Below are positions 24,149 to 30,722 of a DNA stretch of 64,000 bases, piece after piece (position 1 is the stretch's first letter; each line of letters starts with the position of its first letter). The translations under genes and the position numbers were made by a program. Source of the stretch: Treponema sp. (GTDB taxonomy: Bacteria; Spirochaetota; Spirochaetia; Treponematales; Treponemataceae); NCBI GenBank assembly GCA_017464425.1, contig JAFUDX010000032.1:1-64000 (forward strand), written 5' to 3'. The notes under the pieces were generated by a model. The model made no database searches, had not been told where the DNA came from, and saw only the letters and a program-made list of their open reading frames with translations.

Positions 24149-24823
24149 ATGATTCAGATTTTCGACACTACGGACAAATACCCGCTGCAAAAAATCGGCA
24201 AAATGGCGGGGGTGTGCTGGAACAGCCCGATTGACAGCCCCGAAAAGAACATCAAGCGCGCGAAGGACTGCATTACGAGCGGTCACGGGCGCGTGCTTGA
24301 ATATGTTGACATCGAATTGTGCATTTCAGGCTACTCGGCAAGGGCTATCCGCGAATATTACACGCACATCGGCGGAGCCCCCACGCGCTTACAGGAAAGC
24401 ACGCGCTATGTAAACTGCGAGAAATTCGACTACTACCTTCCGCAGACGGCAAAAAAATCAGCCGAAGCCGAAAAGCTCTACACCGAGTGCATGGATTTTA
24501 TCCGCACAAAATACGGCGAATTGCTTGCCGCTGGCGTTTCAAAGGAAGACGCTGCGAACCTTCTCCCGCTTGGCATGATGACCAAAATCGTGGACAAGAG
24601 GAATCTCCGCAACATGATAAATCTCATGAATCAGCGGCTTTGCACCCGCGCGTATCTTGAAATCCGCACTCTCGCGAACGAAATCAAATCCGCGTTAAGC
24701 GACTATTCCGAAGAATGGAAGTGGATTTGTGAGAATCTTTTCGTTCCCAAATGCGATGTGACGGGATTCTGCACGGAAACAAAGTGTTGTGGAAGAAGAC
24801 CGAAAAAAGAAGTTAGCAATTAG
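24149..24823 (+). CDS. thyX: FAD-dependent thymidylate synthase, divergent ThyX
   Basis: The enzyme makes dTMP from dUMP with methylene-tetrahydrofolate and FADH2. At 224 residues it is a normal length. The signature region, about residues 68-90, reads YYTHIGGAPTRLQESTRYVN; the S-x-R-Y end of the ThyX motif is kept, but the usual RHR of RHRx7S is THI. Similar sequences form a divergent clade of ThyX-annotated proteins. The stop codon and last residues (EVSN) lie in the left arm of a palindromic repeat. AGGAATAAATC precedes the ATG. Confidence 0.85.
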   Translation: MIQIFDTTDKYPLQKIGKMAGVCWNSPIDSPEKNIKRAKDCITSGHGRVLEYVDIELCISGYSARAIREYYTHIGGAPTRLQESTRYVNCEKFDYYLPQTAKKSAEAEKLYTECMDFIRTKYGELLAAGVSKEDAANLLPLGMMTKIVDKRNLRNMINLMNQRLCTRAYLEIRTLANEIKSALSDYSEEWKWICENLFVPKCDVTGFCTETKCCGRRPKKEVSN

Positions 24824-24874
24824 CAGTGTGCAGTTAGAAGTCAGTCGGAAAATTGCTCACTGCTAATTGCTAAC
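24812..24874. repeat. Palindromic repeat overlapping the thyX stop codon
   Basis: Perfect 17-bp arms GTTAGCAATTAGCAGTG (24812-24828) and CACTGCTAATTGCTAAC (24858-24874). The thyX stop TAG at 24821-24823 lies in the left arm. It may act as a transcription terminator. Confidence 0.75.
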
Positions 24875-24917
24875 TGCTCACTATTAAAGTGCGTCAAATT
24901 CGTGTTTTTTATAATCT

Positions 24918-25337
24918 CTATTTTCTTGTTTTCAATTCATGCAGTTGCTCCACCAGTTTTCTCGTTGCGTGGGTATCGCTTGTGTTGTACTGCCAATTAT
25001 GATTAAATTGCGCCAATACATCTTTATTGCCAGTTGTACCAATCTCAAGACTATAAAAATCCGTATTCTTTTCTTTTTCTTCTTCGATAGCCTTTACCTG
25101 TGTCTCGGAAAGATTTCCCATCACAAAGTCAGAAATGACAAGCACATCCGCATTTTTACAATCGCCTTCTGAAAGCAGTTGCAACGAATGGTCAATTGCC
25201 TCTGTTAAATCAGTGCCGCCGTTTGCGGCAATTTGCAGAAAACGAACCAATTCAGTAAGTGCGTTACTGTTTTTAAAATCGCTTAAGTCAATCGGTTTTG
25301 CGTCAGTTGACAGATTTTTAAAAATTTTTTCAATTTT
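24918..25337 (-). pseudogene. C-terminal remnant of a von Willebrand factor A domain protein
   Basis: The open frame from 25337 to 24918 reads FKNLSTDAKPIDLSDFKNSN, then NGGTDLTEAIDHSLQLL and ADVLVISDFVMGN. These match the second half of a VWA domain of the ViaA/CoxE kind, including the T and D of the metal-binding site. No plausible start exists and the first part of the domain is missing; an in-frame stop lies at 25338-25340, about 70 nt from the start of the AAA gene on the other strand. The gene was probably truncated by the arrival of that AAA gene. Confidence 0.65.
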
Positions 25338-25372
25338 TCAATCGAATAATTTTTTCCGCATTGCCCAAAACT

Positions 25373-25401
25373 CTGACAGAATCCGCGCTCTGTGTTATAC
25401 T
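25373..25401 (+). promoter_or_regulatory. Promoter of the AAA/PD-(D/E)XK gene (CTGACA-17-TATACT), leaderless
   Basis: CTGACA 25373-25378, 17-nt spacer, TATACT 25396-25401, then 6 nt to the ATG at 25408. No ribosome site. Confidence 0.65.
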
Positions 25402-25407
25402 ATGCAT

Positions 25408-26988
25408 ATGGAAACAAGAAAAATGCCGATTGGCATTCAGACTTTTGAAAATCTGCGCAATGAAAATTATATTTATGTAGATAAAACGGAACTCATTTAC
25501 GAATTGGCGAACACAGGAAAGCCTTACTTTCTCGCCCGCCCGCGCCGATTCGGAAAAAGCTTGCTCATTTCCACTTTGAAAGCCTATTTTGAGGGGCAAA
25601 AAGAACTTTTCACAGGACTTAAAATCGCGGAGCATGAAGAAAACTGGGAAGTGCATCCCGTGATTCATATCGATTTCAGCAAAGGCGGAAAATTCGCTAC
25701 GAACGAAGAATTAAAAATCATGCTTGACAATATTCTAAAAGAATACGAGTCAAAATATGAAATAATAGACCCGCCGCCCACAGAAGCATTCGGTCTCCGT
25801 CTTGCAAAAATCATAGAAAAAGCAAGCGAAAAAACGGGCAAAAAAGTCGCTGTTCTCATTGACGAATACGACAAGCCGCTTTTGGATGCACTCCAAACGC
25901 CTGACCGCGACAAAAATCACTACACAATGGCAAGTTTTTACGGCGTACTCAAATCCTGCGACCCGTACTTGTGCTTTCTTTTTCTCACGGGAATCACAAA
26001 ATTCGCGAAGGTGAGCATTTTTTCAGAACTGAACCAACTTTCCGACATCTCCATGACAGAAAAATATGCCGCAATCTGCGGAATTACCGAAGACGAGATG
26101 AAAGAAACATTCATGCCCGAAATCAAAGCCTTTGCCGAGCATGAAAATGTCAGCACGGAAGAAATGCTTGCCCTGCTCAAGAAAAAGTATGACGGCTACC
26201 ATTTTTGCGAGAACAGCCCCGATATTTACAATCCATTCAGCCTCATAAACGCTTTTGACAAGCAGACCCTCAAATCTTTTTGGTTTCAGACGGCAACGCC
26301 AAAAATGTTGTTCAGTCTCATCGAAAACGCAAACTATGATTTGACTGACATTCTTGACGGCGTTACGCTTGATTCCGATTCGTTTTCTGATTATCGCGTG
26401 GGTGGCGGCTCTCTCACTCCGATTATTTACCATTCGGGTTATCTCACAATCAAGGACTACGACAAGTCTTCTGATTTGTACACGCTCAGATTTCCGAATG
26501 AAGAGGTCCAGAACGGATTCATAAAATTCCTTCTGCCGCTTTACACAAACATTCCAGAAGACAAACTCGGTCTTGCGGTGGAGCATTTTAGGAAGGCAAT
26601 CGCCACGCGCGACATTGAGACCTTGATGACGCTCTTTTCCGCCGCCATTGCTGATTTGCCCACGCGACGAAGCGGTAACATGGAATACGCATACCAAGTG
26701 GCGTTCCATGCCATGCTCAGACAAACGGGATTTTCTGTCACAAGCGAGCAGCAAGTCATCGGCGGGCGCGTTGATGTGACGCTCGAAACAAGCGACACCG
26801 CATACATCTTTGAGCTGAAAATGGACGGCGGAAAGCCGTGGGAAGAAGTCGCCAAAGCTGCCCTCGCCCAGATTGACAAGAAAGGCTACGCCGTGCGATT
26901 TGTGGCAAGCGACCAAAAGATTTACAAAATCGCGCTCGTGTTCTCCACTGAAAACGGCGGAATTGCGGGCTACACGGTGGCGGAATAG
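25408..26988 (+). CDS. AAA-ATPase-like protein with PD-(D/E)XK nuclease domain
   Basis: The 526-residue protein begins with MPIGIQTFENLRNENYIYVD after METRK and FLARPRRFGKSLLISTL, the N-terminal region and Walker A of the AAA-ATPase-like family (PF09820 type). VAVLIDEYDKPLL is the Walker B. The C-terminal domain has GGRVDVTLETSDTAYIFELK, the D and ExK of a PD-(D/E)XK nuclease (PF08011 type). The family is abundant in gut anaerobes, often in many copies, with unknown function; mobile-gene behaviour is suspected. It sits directly next to a truncated VWA gene. Confidence 0.88.
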   Translation: METRKMPIGIQTFENLRNENYIYVDKTELIYELANTGKPYFLARPRRFGKSLLISTLKAYFEGQKELFTGLKIAEHEENWEVHPVIHIDFSKGGKFATNEELKIMLDNILKEYESKYEIIDPPPTEAFGLRLAKIIEKASEKTGKKVAVLIDEYDKPLLDALQTPDRDKNHYTMASFYGVLKSCDPYLCFLFLTGITKFAKVSIFSELNQLSDISMTEKYAAICGITEDEMKETFMPEIKAFAEHENVSTEEMLALLKKKYDGYHFCENSPDIYNPFSLINAFDKQTLKSFWFQTATPKMLFSLIENANYDLTDILDGVTLDSDSFSDYRVGGGSLTPIIYHSGYLTIKDYDKSSDLYTLRFPNEEVQNGFIKFLLPLYTNIPEDKLGLAVEHFRKAIATRDIETLMTLFSAAIADLPTRRSGNMEYAYQVAFHAMLRQTGFSVTSEQQVIGGRVDVTLETSDTAYIFELKMDGGKPWEEVAKAALAQIDKKGYAVRFVASDQKIYKIALVFSTENGGIAGYTVAE

Positions 26989-27138
26989 GCAAGTTACAGC
27001 CACCACTGGCGAAGAACATCATTGCCCATTTGCCAGAATTATTTCAATTTTCTGGAGCCTTAGTGTCTCGAAACAACGAGCGATTTCTTTTGCCTTCCAA
27101 CCCATTTTTGCAATATTTCTGCGTTTATCCGTGTCTAT

Positions 27139-27894
27139 TTATCTCTTTGCGAGCGCGGTGTTTCCAGAGCCAGTTGAATAGAATGCCAAGACTTCTGTTG
27201 AGAATTTGCTTTCAAGGCGACCGCGATAGTTTGAAATCTTTGCCACATAGTTGAGTGTGTGCTGTGGCGTTTTGTTCTGCTTTACGCGAGAAGTGCCCGC
27301 ATTGTACATGGCAAGCGCGGTGATGTCGTTTCCTGCCACATCCATGCAATAGCGAAGATGGCTCATACCGTATTTTGCGCTCACTTTGGGGTCAAAGAAT
27401 TCTGCCTCAGTGAGTTTGGGGAATGTTGCGCTGTTGAGCTGGAACAATCCGCGGTCTATTGTGTGATTTGCGTTTGAGTTTACCGCATCGCTTTTAAAAC
27501 GGCTTTCGACAAACGCAAGCGAGAATGCAAGTGAAAGCGGAATGTCGTTTTTATCGGCGTTTTCAAGAATGGCAAGTGCTACTTCACGGTTGCTCGTAAC
27601 ATGCGTGTAGAACCACTCGACTGCGGGGCGAGACTGAGGCTGGCGGTACAAAGCCAAGCCCTGATCATCTTCTGGAGAATAGTCATCTGCATATTCTGTC
27701 TTAAAGCCGGCTTCCGCAAAGTATTCTTCGGTAAAGTCAATGCTATTGAGCATGGAGAAATCTGGAATCTCTTTTGCCGGCTCTTCATTTTTTGCATTTG
27801 ACGGAATGAGCGTAAAAACAAGAAAGCAAATCGCTAACAAGAGAGAAGAAAACGCTACCGTTCCGCCGAAAATTTTGGCATTAAAAGAATTCAT
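27139..27894 (-). CDS. Lytic transglycosylase (SLT domain)
   Basis: The 251-residue protein has an N-terminal membrane anchor/signal (about residues 13-32) and a goose-type lysozyme-like SLT domain at about 115-230: FSLAFVESRFKS with the catalytic Glu, DRGLFQLN, and ALAMYNAG. It cleaves peptidoglycan glycan strands in the periplasm, in wall turnover or for assembly of envelope structures. It is monocistronic. The gap to the preceding gene (26989-27138) contains a TTTATCCGTGTCTATTTATC fragment of a dispersed repeat and nothing else recognisable. Confidence 0.88.
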   Translation of the reverse strand: MNSFNAKIFGGTVAFSSLLLAICFLVFTLIPSNAKNEEPAKEIPDFSMLNSIDFTEEYFAEAGFKTEYADDYSPEDDQGLALYRQPQSRPAVEWFYTHVTSNREVALAILENADKNDIPLSLAFSLAFVESRFKSDAVNSNANHTIDRGLFQLNSATFPKLTEAEFFDPKVSAKYGMSHLRYCMDVAGNDITALAMYNAGTSRVKQNKTPQHTLNYVAKISNYRGRLESKFSTEVLAFYSTGSGNTALAKR

Positions 27895-28033
27895 GAGAGT
27901 ATCATTACAAAAAAACGGTCGTTAGTCAATGGAGATTTTAGAAATTTTTAGAATTTTTCGCGTTTTTTGCTGATTTTTTCGCAATCATTACGGTTTTTCG
28001 CAGAATTTACACTTTTATACTAAAATATCACAG

Positions 28034-28453
28034 TTAATATAAAACTACATCAGAACCAGCGTCTTGTTTGCAGAAAAAGCAGTACTGGGTGTGTTTTGCC
28101 GAAAGCTCTTCTATATAAAAGGCGCGATTTTCAAAAATCTCAGTTGGAATCGCAAAGCCAATCACGCTCACGCAATCCTTGATTCTGCGCGCACAATGCT
28201 TCATGCTTGCTGTGAATTGCCCGTAATCCGCGCTCTTGTCAAAAACAGGCTCAATGAACACGAATTCGCCTTTTTCTTCAAGCGACTTTAATTCATCACG
28301 CAATTTTGCAAGAAAATCCTCGTTGTATTCTTCCGCGCCCGATTCAACATCGCTCCATTTCACAGGAAACGCCTTTTCCTCAAGAGAAACCGCCTCGCCC
28401 GACATGGTGTATAATTTCTGTCCTTTTACTTCAAATAATCGTTCAAGTTTCAT
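28034..28453 (-). CDS. Conserved hypothetical protein
   Basis: I do not recognise this 139-residue protein. It is acidic, soluble, without a signal sequence or membrane segment, and ends with HTQYCFFCKQDAGSDVVLY, containing a CxxC. An alternating helix/strand pattern with FIEPVFDKS and VSVIGFAIP suggests a small alpha/beta fold. It is flanked by unrelated genes; the upstream gap is filled by a palindromic repeat. Confidence 0.65.
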   Translation of the reverse strand: MKLERLFEVKGQKLYTMSGEAVSLEEKAFPVKWSDVESGAEEYNEDFLAKLRDELKSLEEKGEFVFIEPVFDKSADYGQFTASMKHCARRIKDCVSVIGFAIPTEIFENRAFYIEELSAKHTQYCFFCKQDAGSDVVLY

Positions 28454-28473
28454 ATAAATATTCCAAAACCTTT

Positions 28474-28616
28474 AAATTCCTCACAGATAGAGAGCGTTAA
28501 AGAAACGCTTGAGAAGCGTTTCTAGCGATTCTCCGAAGCAACTATGTTGCATAGGGCACAGAGTTCACAGAGAATAAAAAAACTCTGTGTTCTCCTTAGC
28601 TCTGTGAGGAATTCAT
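28474..28616. repeat. CACAGAG palindromic element interrupted by a second inserted repeat
   Basis: The left arm begins TTAAATTCCTCACAGA (28472-28487) and resumes as CACAGAGTTCACAGAGAATA (28557-28576); the right arm CTCTGTGTTCTCCTTAGCTC runs from 28583 to 28602 and ends TGTGAGGAATTC. The 69-nt sequence between the two left parts contains its own hairpin GAAACGCTTGAGAAGCGTTTC (28502-28522) and GCAACTATGTTGC. This looks like one small repeat inserted into another. Confidence 0.65.
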
Positions 28617-28647
28617 TTTTTCACTTTTTGATTTCCTTCTCAAACAC

Positions 28648-28673
28648 AAAAAAAATCCCCGCACATGCGAGGA
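28648..28673 (-). terminator. Intrinsic terminator of the PTS IIA gene
   Basis: On the minus strand CCTCGCA pairs with TGCGGGG around a TG loop, with one G-T pair, and is followed by ATTTTTTTT. It lies just after the gene's stop at 28699. Confidence 0.75.
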
Positions 28674-28698
28674 CTTTCACATTCATACAACATTCACT

Positions 28699-29145
28699 CT
28701 ATTCAGTCAAGATTTTGATGACTTCAGCTTTATCCTGCGTATTCAAGATTTGTGCGCGTTTTTCGGCACTCTTGAAGAGCAAACTGACTTCTGCCAAAAA
28801 CTGAAGGTGCGGACCGGTTTTGTTAATCGGTGAAAGTGTCATGATGAAAATGCGGCATGGCTCCTGATCCAAAGAATCGAAATCGACCGGATTGTCAGAA
28901 ATACCAATACATGCAACCAAATCAGCGACGGTGTCGGTTTTGCCGTGAGGAATAGCAATTCCATGCTTCATGCCGGTAGACATTTTGCGTTCGCGGTCAA
29001 GCACACATTCGCGAGCCGTAGCCTTGTCTGCTACTTTTCCAGCCTTGATAAGAATGTCAAGCATCTCATCGATAATTTCTTCTTTTGTTTTACCTTTGAG
29101 ATGCAATTCTACTGTGTCAGGTGTTAATACTGTTTTTAAGTCCAT
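28699..29145 (-). CDS. PTS IIA protein, PtsN (nitrogen-regulatory) type
   Basis: The 148-residue cytoplasmic protein has the IIA fold with the phosphorylatable histidine in GIAIPHGKTD (about residue 65) and downstream LFKSAEKRAQILN. It is the size of stand-alone PtsN-type IIA proteins, which relay phosphate from HPr-like carriers to regulatory targets. No IIB or IIC gene is nearby, in keeping with a regulatory role. Its promoter is the best in the window and gives a leaderless message. Confidence 0.88.
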   Translation of the reverse strand: MDLKTVLTPDTVELHLKGKTKEEIIDEMLDILIKAGKVADKATARECVLDRERKMSTGMKHGIAIPHGKTDTVADLVACIGISDNPVDFDSLDQEPCRIFIMTLSPINKTGPHLQFLAEVSLLFKSAEKRAQILNTQDKAEVIKILTE

Positions 29146-29151
29146 ACAACA

Positions 29152-29180
29152 AGTGTAATTTTCATTAAGCCAAAAGTCAA
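29152..29180 (-). promoter_or_regulatory. PTS IIA promoter (TTGACT-17-TACACT), leaderless
   Basis: On the minus strand TTGACT (29180-29175), 17-nt spacer, TACACT (29157-29152), then 6 nt to the ATG at 29145. Confidence 0.7.
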
Positions 29181-29214
29181 GTAAAAAAAGCTATCACAAA
29201 GGCACTTTTTTCGA

Positions 29215-29220
29215 TATAAT
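29215..29220 (+). promoter_or_regulatory. -10 box of leaderless promoter, 29227 gene
   Basis: TATAAT ends 6 nt before the ATG at 29227. No ribosome site. Confidence 0.55.
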
Positions 29221-29226
29221 TATTGC

Positions 29227-29637
29227 ATGAATTCAATCGATAAATTTCTTTCAGATATTCAAAAAACGCTCAAATACGACCGTGCGAATAACGGCGGGCA
29301 TCACGATGCAAAACGCGCCTGCACGCAGATTGCAAAACTTTTTTCAAACAATAACCGTCATTTAGGCGCACTCGCCGTTTCAATCAGCGATTATTGGCTC
29401 AACACATATGTTTTACAATCAGCAGACTTACCAAACGAGCCAAGCGAGCAGAATATCGAGCGAATTAAGGCATTTCAGAACTTCTGTGATGCCGATTCTG
29501 ACGCAGATTTTTCTATTCTCACTGCTGATGACTGGGAAAACTTGCGTGATTTCGTTGATGATGAAGCCGAAACGCTTGATTTGGATTCTCTTCAAAACAT
29601 GATGGGCTTGATTCTCGCAAACGGTGCGCTATCGTAA
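29227..29637 (+). CDS. Conserved hypothetical acidic protein
   Basis: I do not recognise this 136-residue protein. It is acidic, wholly helical in appearance, without signal or membrane segment. The N-terminal MNSIDKFLSDIQKTLKYDR and the HHDAKRACTQIAKLF segment suggest a small helical bundle; the C-terminus is rich in Asp and Leu. The upstream -10 box 6 nt from ATG supports it as a real gene. A radical SAM gene follows 22 nt downstream, separated by part of a dispersed repeat. Confidence 0.6.
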   Translation: MNSIDKFLSDIQKTLKYDRANNGGHHDAKRACTQIAKLFSNNNRHLGALAVSISDYWLNTYVLQSADLPNEPSEQNIERIKAFQNFCDADSDADFSILTADDWENLRDFVDDEAETLDLDSLQNMMGLILANGALS

Positions 29638-29659
29638 TTTTTGACGCGGATACACGCAG

Positions 29660-30670
29660 ATGGAAAAGCTTTACGAAAACTGCCGCCAATGCCCACGAAA
29701 TTGCGGCGTAAACAGAAATTCTTCTCTCGGATTTTGCAAAGAGCCGCGCGATATTCGCATTGCCGTTGCCTGTCTTCACTTTGGCGAAGAACCGCTCATC
29801 ACCGTGCACGGCGGAAGCGGCACGATTTTTTTGACAGGCTGCAATTTGCGCTGTGCGTTCTGCCAGAACTACCAAATCAGCCAGCAAGGAATGGGAGCCG
29901 CCGTTTCAAAGGAAGAATTCGCCGAAATTTGCTTGCGGCTTGAAGAAGCGAGAGCGGAAAATATCAATCTCGTCACAGGAAGCCACCACATTCCCGCGCT
30001 CGCAGAGGGGTTGAGCGAAGCGAAAAAACGCGGGCTAAAAATTCCAATCTGCTGGAATTCAAGCGGGTATGATTCAGTAGAATCTTTAAAACTGCTCGAT
30101 GGCTTGGTCACAATCTGGCTTCCCGACCTCAAAACGTTGAGTTCTGAACTTTCAAAATCGCTTTGCGCGGCAGAAGATTACCCCGAAAAAGCAAAAAAAG
30201 CGATTTCGTGGATGATTTCTCACAATCCGCTCAAACTTGCCACAGTCAAAAAAGAAGTTGACGGAAAGACGGTCGAAAAAGACAAAATTTTACAGGGCGT
30301 GATTGTGCGCCATCTCTTTTTGCCGGGAAGATTTTTTGAGACCGCCGATGTGCTTGAATGGCTCAAACAAAATGCAAACGGAAAGGCAATCATTTCGCTC
30401 ATGAGCCAGTACACGCCTGTTCCGTTCAAGGACACAAAAGAAAACCTCGCCACACGAAAAAAAGCACTTTCTTCTATAGAAAACCGCCTGGTAAACGAAA
30501 ATGAGGACAAAGATTTGCGTGATTTAATCGAAGCCTACGACTTTGACTATCTGTTTTACCAAGATTTGTGCGCCGACACCGAATGGCTCCCCGACTTCGA
30601 AAAAAAACAGCCGTTCAGCTACAAGTTGGCGAAACCTATCTGGCATCACAAATACGGCTTTATAGAATAA
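29660..30670 (+). CDS. Radical SAM protein, pyruvate formate-lyase activase-like
   Basis: The 336-residue protein carries the radical SAM cluster motif CNLRCAFCQNYQISQQG (about residues 62-78) and, ahead of it, CRQCPRNCGVNRN plus LGFCKE, four cysteines that may hold another cluster or zinc. The order matches single-domain PflA-like radical SAM proteins of anaerobes with unknown substrate. The ATG lies at the end of a GACGCGGATACACGCAG dispersed-repeat sequence and no ribosome site remains, so the element may have replaced the original upstream region. Confidence 0.82.
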   Translation: MEKLYENCRQCPRNCGVNRNSSLGFCKEPRDIRIAVACLHFGEEPLITVHGGSGTIFLTGCNLRCAFCQNYQISQQGMGAAVSKEEFAEICLRLEEARAENINLVTGSHHIPALAEGLSEAKKRGLKIPICWNSSGYDSVESLKLLDGLVTIWLPDLKTLSSELSKSLCAAEDYPEKAKKAISWMISHNPLKLATVKKEVDGKTVEKDKILQGVIVRHLFLPGRFFETADVLEWLKQNANGKAIISLMSQYTPVPFKDTKENLATRKKALSSIENRLVNENEDKDLRDLIEAYDFDYLFYQDLCADTEWLPDFEKKQPFSYKLAKPIWHHKYGFIE

Positions 30671-30680
30671 ACCACAAATG

Positions 30681-30707
30681 GCACAGATAGTATATTTTCA
30701 TCTGTGC
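30681..30707. terminator. GCACAGAT/ATCTGTGC hairpin between convergent genes
   Basis: Arms GCACAGAT (30681-30688) and ATCTGTGC (30700-30707) lie between the convergent radical SAM and glucanotransferase genes. It is a short member of the CACAGAT repeat family that could stop transcription from both sides; there is no strong U-run. Confidence 0.4.
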
Positions 30708-30722
30708 ACTGTGCGCTTACTT

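Noticed and set aside
26023..27006. Long open frame (327 codons) on the minus strand opposite the AAA/PD-(D/E)XK gene
   Set aside because: It lies wholly antisense to a gene with clear motifs, has no ribosome site, and the sequence has no family resemblance; it is a codon-bias shadow.
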